From Pseudomonas vancouverensis (lineage in GTDB: Bacteria; Pseudomonadota; Gammaproteobacteria; Pseudomonadales; Pseudomonadaceae), in the NCBI RefSeq assembly GCF_004348895.1, contig NZ_RRZK01000038.1, positions 62,001-126,000 on the forward strand: a stretch of DNA of 64,000 bases. Reading direction: 5' to 3'. The notes under the pieces are model-generated. The model worked only from the letters and a program-made list of their open reading frames with translations, had not been told where the DNA came from and did no database searches. Both the position numbers and the translations under genes were made by a program. Positions within the stretch are counted from its first letter, which is position 1, and each line of letters begins with the position of its first letter. Shown here piece by piece: positions 17,564 through 26,093 of the stretch.

Positions 17564-17719
17564 TCAGTGGGCGCACTTGCAGCCTTTGCTGGTGCACTCC
17601 TCGCCGTGCTCGTGATGCTTGGCGCAGGCTTCACAGCAATAGTGCTTGCCGTGGCGCACGACCGGGTGGTCGCCGAGCTTGCAGTTGCATTTCGGACAGT
17701 CGCAGGTACGTTCGGTCAT
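17564..17719 (-). CDS. Bacterial metallothionein
   Basis: A 51-residue cysteine-rich protein of the BmtA/SmtA family, which binds zinc, cadmium or copper in the cytoplasm. It has ten cysteines: C6, C8, C11, C13, the CCEAC cluster (28, 29, 32), C42, C47 and C49. It also has several histidines (18, 23, 26, 35, 36, 38, 51) that can add ligands. The spacing CDCPKCNC at the N-terminus and HYCCEACAKHH in the middle is typical of Pseudomonas members, which often carry one more Cys than cyanobacterial SmtA. It stands alone with no SmtB/ArsR repressor beside it. Read against the neighbouring plus-strand small genes. Confidence 0.93.
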   Translation of the reverse strand: MTERTCDCPKCNCKLGDHPVVRHGKHYCCEACAKHHEHGEECTSKGCKCAH

Positions 17720-17899
17720 GGTCTGGCTCCTTGGGTGGTGGTCGCCGAGGGTTGAAAGATCAACCGGTGCCTATCAGTGTAGGAGTTGAATCCGCGACCG
17801 TGAAAAACCCGACCGACCGGATGCAAACTCCGTCAACGCTGACACACCCCCTGTAGGACTGCTGACGATGGCGTCCTCATTGGCGATGCGAAAAGATCT

Positions 17900-18358
17900 T
17901 CACCTCTCCTGCCGACCACTGCTGCGATACATGAACACCAAGGCCAGCCCCAACAACACCATCGCCAAAACCCGGCTGCCGGAAAGCTCGATCGCCGGAT
18001 TCCCCAGCCAGCCGAAATTGTCGATCAGCATGCCCATCCCCAACTGCCCGACAATCACGGCGACCGTCGCCACCGCTGTCCCCACCCGAGGCACCGCGCC
18101 GACCATCACCATCATGTAGACCACACCAAACAACGCGCCGCCGAGCTGCCATTTCGGCACCTCCAGCAGGCTTACCGCGTGAGCCGGTTCAAAAAACACA
18201 ATCAGCAAACCCGTGGTGATCGTGCCCACGACGAAGGTCAGCAAACTGCTGCGCAACACGCCGACCGTTTCCCCAAGCCGACCATTGATCGCGGCCTGCA
18301 CGCTCAACACCGCACCGGCCGCCACCACCACCGCCAACAGAATAATCAGACTCATCAT
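17900..18358 (-). CDS. YdcZ/DUF606 family DMT transporter, second of pair
   Basis: A 152-residue protein with five hydrophobic segments, of the DUF606/YdcZ family (half-size drug/metabolite transporter superfamily). Motifs include AAINGRLGE near the N-terminus and GQLGMGMLIDNFGWLG in the middle. Its ATG shares one base with the stop of the upstream gene (TGATG), so synthesis is coupled and the two halves probably form a heterodimeric transporter. Substrate unknown. A divergent LysR regulator lies upstream of the pair. Confidence 0.82.
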   Translation of the reverse strand: MMSLIILLAVVVAAGAVLSVQAAINGRLGETVGVLRSSLLTFVVGTITTGLLIVFFEPAHAVSLLEVPKWQLGGALFGVVYMMVMVGAVPRVGTAVATVAVIVGQLGMGMLIDNFGWLGNPAIELSGSRVLAMVLLGLALVFMYRSSGRQER

Positions 18359-18852
18359 CAACCCCGAGCAATCAGCACAAGTGCCGCGACAATCAACAAC
18401 AACGCCAGCCAGCGCTCAGCATTGACCTTTTTGCGAGGGGCACCGAACCAGCCGAAGTGGTCGATCAGCACACTCTTGCCGACCTGCCCGGAGAGGATCG
18501 CGATCATCGTCATCGCGATGCCGATGTGTGGCGTGGCCAGTGTCAGAACCACCACGTACATCGGTCCCAGGAACCCGCCAATCAACTGCCAGCGCGGCAG
18601 TTCGCCGAACGCAGGCCCCTGTTGGGGGCCGCTGAACAGCAGGATTAAAAACAGAATCGCCGAGCCGACGCCGAAGATGCTCAAGGTCGCCCACAGATGC
18701 CCGACCTGCGCGCCCAAAGGCCCGAGCAATCCGGCCTCGACCGAGAGCCCCATGCCGGCAAGGATCACCAGCGGCAACAGCAACAGGCGCAGTCCGGATT
18801 TGACGGCAGGCGTGGTGACGCCGGCCGCTTGGTTGATGGAAGAAGATTGCAT
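18358..18852 (-). CDS. YdcZ/DUF606 family DMT transporter, first of pair
   Basis: A 164-residue paralogue of the next gene, also with about five membrane segments. It shares the GQVGKSVLIDHFGWFGAP motif (about residues 122-139) with GQLGMGMLIDNFGWLG in its partner. A short polar N-terminal extension (residues 1-18) precedes the first segment. Paired half-transporters of this kind usually sit in opposite orientations in the membrane. The promoter region is shared with the divergent LysR gene and contains two REP units. Confidence 0.82.
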   Translation of the reverse strand: MQSSSINQAAGVTTPAVKSGLRLLLLPLVILAGMGLSVEAGLLGPLGAQVGHLWATLSIFGVGSAILFLILLFSGPQQGPAFGELPRWQLIGGFLGPMYVVVLTLATPHIGIAMTMIAILSGQVGKSVLIDHFGWFGAPRKKVNAERWLALLLIVAALVLIARG

Positions 18853-18888
18853 GGAAAACCTCTGGGTAATCAGACAAGACGCCCACCT

Positions 18889-18979
18889 TGTAGGAGCTGG
18901 CTTGCCGGCGATGGCGATATGTCAGACAAGGTGATGTCGTCTGGACTGACGCTTTCGCTGGCAAGCCAGCTCCCACAGG
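18889..18979. repeat. REP pair, TGGC-type variant
   Basis: Inverted pair of the variant REP type: TAGGAGCTGGCTTGCCGGCG (18891-18910) and GCTGGCAAGCCAGCTCCCAC (about 18958-18977). It lies in the divergent region between the YdcZ pair and lysR. Confidence 0.7.
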
Positions 18980-19084
18980 ACCGTGGCGGAATGAAACAGG
19001 CGCGCATTATCAGTGGGTGGTGCTGTGCGATAAACGGGCGCATCCTGACAACACTTTTGCGTAACACGCACAACAGGAATCCCC

Positions 19085-20020
19085 ATGCACGGCCTTAATG
19101 AACTGGGTTTCAAGTCACTTCGGCTGTTTGTCGCCGTGCTCGATCACGGCAGTTTTTCCGAAGTGGCTCGCCGCGAGGGCCTCGCGCCCTCCTCCATTTC
19201 CCGGCAAATCCAGTTGATGGAGCAGGCCCTGAACCAGCAATTGCTTTACCGTCACACCCGCGCCGTCACTCCCACCGAAGCCGGGCGGATGCTCGGCCAT
19301 CACGCGCGACTGGTATTGGCGCAACTGGAGGAAGCCGAGCAGGCCCTGCGTGAACAGCACAGCGAGCCCAGTGGACTGGTGCGTATCAACGCCCCCGTGG
19401 TGTTCGGCCAGCGGCACCTGACGCCCTGGCTGGGGCGGTTATGCGAGCGCTACCCGAAACTGCAACTGGACATCCAGCAGACCGACCACTACGTCGACCC
19501 GTTGCAGGAAGGTGCCGACCTGTTATTTCGCATCGGTCCATTGCATGACTCCAGCATGCAGGCACGGATTCTGGCGCCCCACCGCTTTCAAGTGGCGGCC
19601 AGTCCCGCCTACCTCAATCGCCACGGCACGCCGCAGCACCCCGCCGACCTCGCCACCCACCAGTGCCTGGCCTACAAGGGCGCGGCCGGCTTGCAGCGCT
19701 GGTTTTTCCGCCAGGGCCAACAAGACTGGACGGCACATTCGGTGAAAGGCCCCATCACCGGCAACCACGCCGACACCCTGACCCAGGCGGCCGAACAAGG
19801 CCTGGGACTGGTGATGTTTCCATCATGGTTGATTGGTGAGGCGGTGCGCCACGGCACGCTGGTGCCGGTGCTGGGGGACTACCAGGTCTCGAACAGTGTC
19901 GAGCCGCAACAGATCGCCGTGCTTTGGCCGGGCAGCCGCCGGTTGTCGGTGAAGGTGCGGACGGTGATTGATTTCTACCTGGAGTGCTTTGGCGAAGTGC
20001 CTTACTGGGACAGACCTTAG
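19085..20020 (+). CDS. LysR family transcriptional regulator
   Basis: A 311-residue LTTR. The N-terminal winged helix-turn-helix covers residues 8-66 (FVAVLDHGSFSEVARREGLA, then SSISRQIQLMEQAL). A linker helix and a periplasmic-binding-like effector domain (about 95-300) follow. The HTRAVTPTEAG stretch places it with the CrgA/DsdC-like LTTRs. It diverges from the YdcZ transporter pair across 232 bp, the usual arrangement for a LysR regulator controlling its neighbour, so it probably regulates that transporter. The inducer is unknown. Confidence 0.9.
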   Translation: MHGLNELGFKSLRLFVAVLDHGSFSEVARREGLAPSSISRQIQLMEQALNQQLLYRHTRAVTPTEAGRMLGHHARLVLAQLEEAEQALREQHSEPSGLVRINAPVVFGQRHLTPWLGRLCERYPKLQLDIQQTDHYVDPLQEGADLLFRIGPLHDSSMQARILAPHRFQVAASPAYLNRHGTPQHPADLATHQCLAYKGAAGLQRWFFRQGQQDWTAHSVKGPITGNHADTLTQAAEQGLGLVMFPSWLIGEAVRHGTLVPVLGDYQVSNSVEPQQIAVLWPGSRRLSVKVRTVIDFYLECFGEVPYWDRP

Positions 20021-20040
20021 ATCCCGTGGCGCGCGAAATT

Positions 20041-20175
20041 GTGGCGAGCGAGCTTGTGGCGAGCGAGCTTGCTCGCGTTGGGCTGCGCAGCGGCCCCAAA
20101 AAACTGGTGAGCGCTGCGCACTCATACGGGACGGTGCGGCGATCCGACAAGCTCCCTCGCCACAAAAAGCATTTC
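20041..20175. repeat. REP region with a tandem duplication of its half-unit
   Basis: The 15-mer GTGGCGAGCGAGCTT occurs twice back to back (20041-20055 and 20056-20070) and runs into GCTCGCG, so one arm of a REP palindrome has been duplicated. An opposed degenerate unit (about 20148-20165, ACAAGCTCCCTCGCCACA) closes the pair. It lies between convergent lysR and the chemoreceptor gene. Confidence 0.65.
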
Positions 20176-20196
20176 TTGCCACAAATAGGCTGCGAT

Positions 20197-21879
20197 TCAG
20201 ATCCTGAACTGCCCGACCAGACGGCCCAACCGCTGCCCCAGATCCGCCAGGCTACGCGACGTCTGCGCACCCAACTGGGTTTCATCCGCCACGTTATCCA
20301 CCGCCACCGCGATCTGATGCACGCTGCGGTTGATCTCCTCGGCCACGGCCGTCTGCTCTTCGGCGGCGCTGGCGATCTGGGCGTTCATCGAGTTGATGGT
20401 GGCGATCAGCTGGGCCATGGCATCGAGTGACGCACCGGCCTCATTGGCCTGGGCCGACGTACCGTCGCCCGCTTCGCTGGAGCGACGCATGGCTTCCACC
20501 GCCGACTGAGTACCGGCCTGCAAGCGGTCGATCATGCCCTGGATTTCCTGGGTGCTGATCTGCGTACGACTGGCCAATGCCCGCACCTCATCGGCCACCA
20601 CGGCGAAACCGCGTCCGGCTTCACCGGCGCGGGCCGCCTCGATGGCGGCGTTGAGCGCCAGCAGATTGGTCTGCTCGGCGATCGAGCGAATCACCCCGAG
20701 CACGCTGACAATCGACGACACGTCCTTCTGCAAACTGTCCAACGACACCCCGCTGCTGCGAATGTCGTCCACCAGGGCATGAATTTTCTCGATGCTGCCG
20801 GCAACCACACGCTTGGCGGCCTGGCCTTCTTCATCGGTTTGCCGGGCGGCAACGGCGGCGTTCTGTGCGCTCTTGGCCACCTCATGGGCGGCCGCCGACA
20901 TTTCGTTGATCGCGGTAGCCACCTGATCGGTCTCGTGGCGTTGACGTTCCATGGCCTGATCCGAACGCTGCGCCTGGTCCGACACCTGGCTCACCAGCCC
21001 GGTCAGTTGCGAAGTCATTTCGGTGATCTGCCGTACCAGGCCGTGGATCTTGTCGACAAAGCGGTTGAACGAGCCGGCCAGTTCACCGAGTTCGTCCTGG
21101 CTGGTGATGCTCAAGCGACGGGTCAGGTCGCCCTCGCCTGCAGCAATGTCGTCGAGGTTGGCTTTCATCAGGTGCAGCGGACGCAGGATGGTATTGGCCA
21201 GCAACACCCCGGCTGCGGCAATCACCAGGAGCACCACCACGGCGATACCGAGGATAGTCAGCACCATTCCGGTCATGCGCTCGTGAACCTTGGCCTCGAC
21301 CACCGCCACTTGCGCTTCGATGCCGTCGAGATTGACCGAAGTACCCACCGCCATGTCCCATTTCGCCAAGTACTCGGTATAGCCAAGCTTGGGCACCAGC
21401 ACCTGAGCGTTGCCCGGTAGCGGTGAGCTGTATTGCAGGTAGTGGGAGCCGTCCTTCGCCACGTTCACCAGTTCGCGATTGACGTAGACGCCATTCGGAT
21501 CGCGGTTGTCCTTGAAGCTCTTGCCCACGCCTTCGGGGTCTTTGGCCTTGAACAGGCGCACGGTGTTGGAGTCGTAGCCGAAGAAGTAACCGTCCTTGCC
21601 ATAGCTGATGTTCGACAACAGCTTGATCGCCTGCGCCCGCGCCGCATCATCGCCAGGGGCCGCGGCGTCGTAGAGGGGCTTGATCGTGGTCATGGCCACG
21701 GCGACATAGCTTTGCAGGGTAGCCTTGGCATCGCCGAGCAGTCGCTCGCGGGTTTGCTCGACTTCCTTGGTGGCCTGCTCCTGCAGGATGAACAGCGTGG
21801 TCAGGCTGATGACCAGCGCAAACAGCAACACCGGGAGGACAGCCAGGGACAGGACTTTGGCCTTGAGGCTCATGCGCAT
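20197..21879 (-). CDS. Methyl-accepting chemotaxis protein with single Cache sensor
   Basis: A 560-residue chemoreceptor. TM1 is at about 8-30. A periplasmic single-Cache (sCache_2-like) domain covers about 35-185, with DGYFFGYDSNTVRLFKAKD. TM2 is at about 195-220, then HAMP, then the signalling domain with the conserved hairpin tip EQTNLLALNAAIEAARAGE. Residues Q/E in the helices are methylation candidates. It should feed CheA/CheW. The open frame reaches 21996, but that extension is a translated REP element, so ATG 21879 (MRMSLKAK) is the start. The upstream same-strand permease may be related in ligand; sCache_2 receptors often sense organic acids. Confidence 0.92.
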   Translation of the reverse strand: MRMSLKAKVLSLAVLPVLLFALVISLTTLFILQEQATKEVEQTRERLLGDAKATLQSYVAVAMTTIKPLYDAAAPGDDAARAQAIKLLSNISYGKDGYFFGYDSNTVRLFKAKDPEGVGKSFKDNRDPNGVYVNRELVNVAKDGSHYLQYSSPLPGNAQVLVPKLGYTEYLAKWDMAVGTSVNLDGIEAQVAVVEAKVHERMTGMVLTILGIAVVVLLVIAAAGVLLANTILRPLHLMKANLDDIAAGEGDLTRRLSITSQDELGELAGSFNRFVDKIHGLVRQITEMTSQLTGLVSQVSDQAQRSDQAMERQRHETDQVATAINEMSAAAHEVAKSAQNAAVAARQTDEEGQAAKRVVAGSIEKIHALVDDIRSSGVSLDSLQKDVSSIVSVLGVIRSIAEQTNLLALNAAIEAARAGEAGRGFAVVADEVRALASRTQISTQEIQGMIDRLQAGTQSAVEAMRRSSEAGDGTSAQANEAGASLDAMAQLIATINSMNAQIASAAEEQTAVAEEINRSVHQIAVAVDNVADETQLGAQTSRSLADLGQRLGRLVGQFRI

Positions 21880-21952
21880 GACGTTCACTCTGTTGGGCGT
21901 GGTTAAAGGCTTTAACGGCACGCCGGGACAAAAGTTGAACGCGGTCAACCCC

Positions 21953-22041
21953 TGTAGGAGCGAGCTTGCTCGCGATCGCGGTGAAACAATCGCCATCCAT
22001 GCCGCTGACAGACTGCAATCGCGAGCAAGCTCGCTCCTACA
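21953..22041. repeat. REP pair in inverted orientation (BIME)
   Basis: GTAGGAGCGAGCTTGCTCGC (from about 21955) and the inverse GCGAGCAAGCTCGCTCCTAC (22021-22040), separated by about 45 bp, between the permease stop and the chemoreceptor start. Any transcript running through would form a long stem. Confidence 0.8.
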
Positions 22042-22053
22042 AGGGAAAAGGTT

Positions 22054-23370
22054 TTACAGCACCATCGCCGCAACCCAGCCAAACGCCAGCAACGGCAGGT
22101 TGTAATGCAGGAAGGTCGGCACCACGGTGTCCCAGATGTGATGGTGCTGGCCGTCGATATTCAGACCGGAGGTGGGGCCGAGGGTCGAGTCCGACGCCGG
22201 GGACCCGGCATCCCCCAAGGCACCGGCGGTGCCGACGATGCACACGATGGCCAGCGGGCTGAAGCCCAGTTGCACGCACAACGGCACGAAGATCGCTGCC
22301 AGGATCGGCACCGTGGAAAACGACGAGCCGATGCCCATGGTCACCAGCAACCCCACCAACAACATCAACAGGGCACCCACGCCTTTACTGTGGTCGATGT
22401 ACGCGGCCGAAGACTCGACCAGTGTCTGCACTTCACCGGTGGCCTTCATCACTTCGGCGAACCCGGAGGCGGCGATCATGATGAAACCGATCATCGCCAT
22501 CATCTTCATGCCTTCGGTGAACAGGTCGTCGGTGTCGCGCCACTTGACGATGCCGGAGACCGAGAAGATCAGGAAGCCGGCCAATGCGCCGATAATCATC
22601 GAGTCCAGCAGCAACTGAACGATGAACGCGGCGGCAATCGCCACACCGGCGACCACCAGGCTCAACGGGTTGTATTGCACCGCGACCTGTTCGACCTGCT
22701 CGATTTTTTCCAGGTTGTAGACACGTTTCTTGCGGTAGCTGATGAAGGCAATCAGCAGGCCTGCGACCATGCCCATCGCCGGAATACCCATGGCGTGGGT
22801 GACGTTGATGCCGGTGATGTCGACACCGCTGCGGGCGACGTTGGCCAGCAGGATTTCGTTGAGGAAGATATTGCCGAAACCCACCGGCAGGAACATGTAG
22901 GGCGTGATCAGACCGAAGGTCATGACGCAGGCGATCAGGCGCCGGTCCAGTTGCAGCCTGGTCAGCACATATAGCAGCGGCGGCACCAGCAATGGAATGA
23001 ACGCGATATGGATCGGCAGGATGTTCTGCGAGGCGATGGCCACGACCCACAGCAGGCCGATCAGCAGCCATTTGACCTGGCCACCACCCGTGGCGTGCTG
23101 GCGGTCGACCATGGCCAGGGCCTTGTCGGCCAAGGCGTGGGCCAGACCGGACTTGGCGATAGCCACCGCGAACGCACCGAGCAAGGCATAGGACAGCGCC
23201 ACGGTCGCGCCACCACCCAGGCCGCTGTTGAACGCTTTCAGCGTCGCTTCGATCCCCAGACCACCGGTCAAGCCACCGACCAGCGCGCCGACGATCAAGG
23301 CGATCACCACATGCACGCGGGACAGGCTGAGCACCAGCATGATGCCAACCGCGGCAATGACTGCATTCAT
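22054..23370 (-). CDS. Na+/H+ antiporter family permease (NhaC/YuiF-like)
   Basis: A 438-residue inner-membrane protein with about 11-12 hydrophobic segments. Conserved blocks such as LSRVHVVIALIVGALVGGLT, ASQNILPIHIAFIPLLVPPL and GDAGSPASDSTLGPTSGLN match the Na_H_antiporter/YuiF group. Members have been proposed as sodium/proton antiporters or as amino acid transporters; the substrate cannot be read from sequence. The long open frame upstream to 23568 is translated REP DNA, and AGAGGTAACGTT before ATG 23370 sets the start. Monocistronic or loosely linked to the chemoreceptor downstream. Confidence 0.82.
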   Translation of the reverse strand: MNAVIAAVGIMLVLSLSRVHVVIALIVGALVGGLTGGLGIEATLKAFNSGLGGGATVALSYALLGAFAVAIAKSGLAHALADKALAMVDRQHATGGGQVKWLLIGLLWVVAIASQNILPIHIAFIPLLVPPLLYVLTRLQLDRRLIACVMTFGLITPYMFLPVGFGNIFLNEILLANVARSGVDITGINVTHAMGIPAMGMVAGLLIAFISYRKKRVYNLEKIEQVEQVAVQYNPLSLVVAGVAIAAAFIVQLLLDSMIIGALAGFLIFSVSGIVKWRDTDDLFTEGMKMMAMIGFIMIAASGFAEVMKATGEVQTLVESSAAYIDHSKGVGALLMLLVGLLVTMGIGSSFSTVPILAAIFVPLCVQLGFSPLAIVCIVGTAGALGDAGSPASDSTLGPTSGLNIDGQHHHIWDTVVPTFLHYNLPLLAFGWVAAMVL

Positions 23371-23723
23371 AACGTTACCTCTGGGCAAGCGAAAAGAGTC
23401 CGGCCGGCGGTCTGTGTCAGCCGCCAGCGGATGAGGAATGGGTTTTATTAGAGGGCGCGCACTTTGCCGGACCGCTGTCGCCTTGTCAAAGTGCGATGGG
23501 CCTGCGGATTCGTAACGGCATGTGAATACCTGTAGGAGCGAGCACGCTCGCGATGAACGAATGAACAACGCGGGCGTTCAGGCTCCCCGCGTTATCGTTG
23601 GCCTCCATCGCGAACAAGCTCGCTCCTACAGGGGATCCACAGCCGAAAGATGGAATAAAGAAAGCCGGATCCCGGCCGTTACAGTGCAAAGTCTCAGATA
23701 TTTATCGAAATAAGGACGTTTTC
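23371..23723. other. Divergent intergenic region with REP pair
   Basis: This 353-bp region separates the permease (minus) from a chemoreceptor (plus). It holds a REP pair (23531-23631) and an AT-richer segment just before the receptor gene (about 23690-23720) that is the likely place for its promoter. No gene or terminator seen. Confidence 0.5.
23531..23631. repeat. REP pair in inverted orientation (BIME)
   Basis: TGTAGGAGCGAGCACGCTCG (23531-23550) and CGCGAACAAGCTCGCTCCTA (about 23610-23629) face each other across about 55 bp. Confidence 0.8.
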
Positions 23724-25871
23724 ATGTCGCTCAGACAACTTTCCATTCAATGGAAAATCACCCTGCTGGCCGGGCTCTGCCTGGCGGGCATCGTGACCCT
23801 GCTGGTAGGCCTTTCGCTGTACCGCATGGAGCACAGCTCCGAGCTGGTGAAAGCCTCGAGCATGGAGATGCTGACCGAAGCGGCCCAGGCACGGATCGAG
23901 TCCCAGGGCGAAAACCAGGCGCTGGGCATTCGCCAGCAATTCATGGACGCCTATCAATATGGCCATGGCTTTTCGCGTCAGGTGCTGTTCTTGCGTGATC
24001 AGGCCGAGAAGCGCTTTCTCGATGCCTTCGACCTGCGTGAAGACCTGACCCGTCAGGTCAAGTCGGCCCTGCAAGCCAACCCGGAACTGCTCGGCCTGTC
24101 CCTGGTGTTCGAGGCCAACGCGCTGGACGGCAAGGACGAGCTGTTCGCCAATCAGGCGGAGCTGGGCAGCAACGACAAGGGCCGTTTCGCCCTGTACTGG
24201 TCGCAACCGACCGCAGGCAAGCTGACCTCGATGTCGCTGCCGGAAAAAGACCTCGCCGACACCAGCACCGGCCCCAGCGGCGAAGCGGCCAACGCCTGGT
24301 TCACCTGCCCGAGGGCCACGCTCAAGCCGTGCGTGATCGAGCCCTACTTCTATGAGATCGATGGGCAGAGGGTGCTGATGACCAGCATTGTCTTCCCGTT
24401 GATCGCCAACGGCAAAGTCATCGCCTCGCTCTCGGTGGACATCAACCTCAACAGCCTGCAAACCCTCAGTCAGGGCGCAAGCAAGAAGCTGTATGACGGC
24501 CAGACCAGCGTCAGCATCATCAGCCCTGCCGGCCTGCTTGCCGGTTACAGCCCCGACGCCAGCAAGCTCAGCCAGCGCCTGGATGCCGTGGACCAGACCA
24601 GCGGCGCGGAACTGCTGCGCAGGCTCGCCGCCAGCAGCAAAACCGACAGCCTGCACGGTAACCAGCAACTGAAAGTGCTGGCACCGTTCCAGCCGATTCC
24701 CGGCGGCAAGTCGTGGGGCGTATTGCTCGACGTGCCGGAGCAAGTCCTGGTCGGTCCTGCCGAAGCCCTGAAAAAGCAACTGGATGACAGCAACACCAAC
24801 GGCACCCTGATCGAACTCAGCCTCGGCGTGCTCGCCGCGCTGCTGGGCCTGGGACTGGTATGGCTGATGGCACGCAGCGTGACCAAGCCGATTCTCGGCG
24901 TGGCGCACATGCTCGAAGACATCGCCAGTGGCGAGGGTGACCTGACCCGCCGCCTGGCCTACGACAAGCAGGACGAACTGGGCCAACTGGCCGGCTGGTT
25001 CAACCGTTTCCTCGACAAGCTGCAACCGATCATTGCCGAAGTGAAACGTTCGGTACAGGACGCGCGCAGTACCGCCGACCAGTCCTCCGCTATCGCCACC
25101 CAGACCAGCGCCGGCATGGAACAGCAGTACCGCCAGGTCGATCAGGTCGCCACCGCCTCACATGAAATGAGCGCCACCGCACAAGACGTCGCCCGCAGTG
25201 CCGCCCAGGCCGCCCACGCTGCCCGGGATGCCGATCAGGCCACCCGCGAGGGCCTGACCGTGATCGACCGCACCACCGCGAGCATCGACAATCTTGCCGC
25301 CGACATGAACGCGGCGATGGTTCAGGTCGAAGGCCTGGCCGCCAACAGCGAGAAAATCGGCTCGGTGCTGGAAGTGATCCGTGCCATTGCCGAGCAGACC
25401 AACCTGTTGGCCCTCAACGCCGCCATCGAAGCGGCCCGTGCCGGTGAAGCCGGGCGTGGCTTTGCCGTGGTTGCCGACGAGGTGCGCAACCTGGCGCGGC
25501 GCACCCAGGAGTCGGTGGAAGAAACCCGCCTGGTGATCGAGCAGCTGCAAAGCGGCACCCAGGACGTGGTGGGGTCGATGAACAACAGCCACCGTCAGGC
25601 CCAGGGCAGTGTCGAGCAGGTCGGCCAGGCGGTGACTGCACTGCGTCAGATCGGCGATGCGGTGACGGTGATCAACGACATGAACATGCAGATCGCCAGC
25701 GCCGCTGAAGAGCAAAGCGCGGTGGCCGAAGAGATCAACAACAACGTGGCAACCATTCGCGACGTGACCGAGTCGCTGTCGGGGCAGGCCAATGAATCGG
25801 CGCGGGTCAGCCAGTCGTTGAACAGCCTGGCGAACCAGCAGCAGAGCCTGATGGATCAGTTCCGCGTCTGA
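23724..25871 (+). CDS. Methyl-accepting chemotaxis protein with large dCache-like sensor
   Basis: A 715-residue chemoreceptor. TM1 is at about 11-32. A long periplasmic region (about 35-355) is of double-Cache size and includes ANAWFTCPRATLKPCVIEPY with two cysteines that could form a disulfide. TM2 is at about 370-395, then HAMP (about 395-450), then a signalling domain with EQTNLLALNAAIEAARAGE. The ligand is unknown. The frame is open upstream through a REP unit, but AAGGA before ATG 23724 sets the start. The nearest genes are permeases, with no pathway link that identifies the ligand. Confidence 0.92.
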   Translation: MSLRQLSIQWKITLLAGLCLAGIVTLLVGLSLYRMEHSSELVKASSMEMLTEAAQARIESQGENQALGIRQQFMDAYQYGHGFSRQVLFLRDQAEKRFLDAFDLREDLTRQVKSALQANPELLGLSLVFEANALDGKDELFANQAELGSNDKGRFALYWSQPTAGKLTSMSLPEKDLADTSTGPSGEAANAWFTCPRATLKPCVIEPYFYEIDGQRVLMTSIVFPLIANGKVIASLSVDINLNSLQTLSQGASKKLYDGQTSVSIISPAGLLAGYSPDASKLSQRLDAVDQTSGAELLRRLAASSKTDSLHGNQQLKVLAPFQPIPGGKSWGVLLDVPEQVLVGPAEALKKQLDDSNTNGTLIELSLGVLAALLGLGLVWLMARSVTKPILGVAHMLEDIASGEGDLTRRLAYDKQDELGQLAGWFNRFLDKLQPIIAEVKRSVQDARSTADQSSAIATQTSAGMEQQYRQVDQVATASHEMSATAQDVARSAAQAAHAARDADQATREGLTVIDRTTASIDNLAADMNAAMVQVEGLAANSEKIGSVLEVIRAIAEQTNLLALNAAIEAARAGEAGRGFAVVADEVRNLARRTQESVEETRLVIEQLQSGTQDVVGSMNNSHRQAQGSVEQVGQAVTALRQIGDAVTVINDMNMQIASAAEEQSAVAEEINNNVATIRDVTESLSGQANESARVSQSLNSLANQQQSLMDQFRV

Positions 25872-25885
25872 TCCTGCCTCCCCCC

Positions 25886-25912
25886 CTGTAGGAGCATGCT
25901 CGTTCCTACAGG
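25886..25912. repeat. REP element
   Basis: Palindrome CTGTAGGAGCATGCTCGTTC CTACAG; a single unit just after the chemoreceptor stop, and perhaps its only transcription-ending structure. Confidence 0.7.
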
Positions 25913-26093
25913 TCCCGACTCAGCCATGCAAATGATGGCGAGTGGATATCTGGGCAAAGCTGATTATGCTTTCTAAAGACCTTGCAGCCATGCGAGGCCG
26001 TCTTTTCGTGTCCGAAGACAACAGCCCCAGGGCCAGGGTGCGGCAATACGTGAGAGGTGCTCCGGCCTGACCATAGCAACACGGAGAACACTC

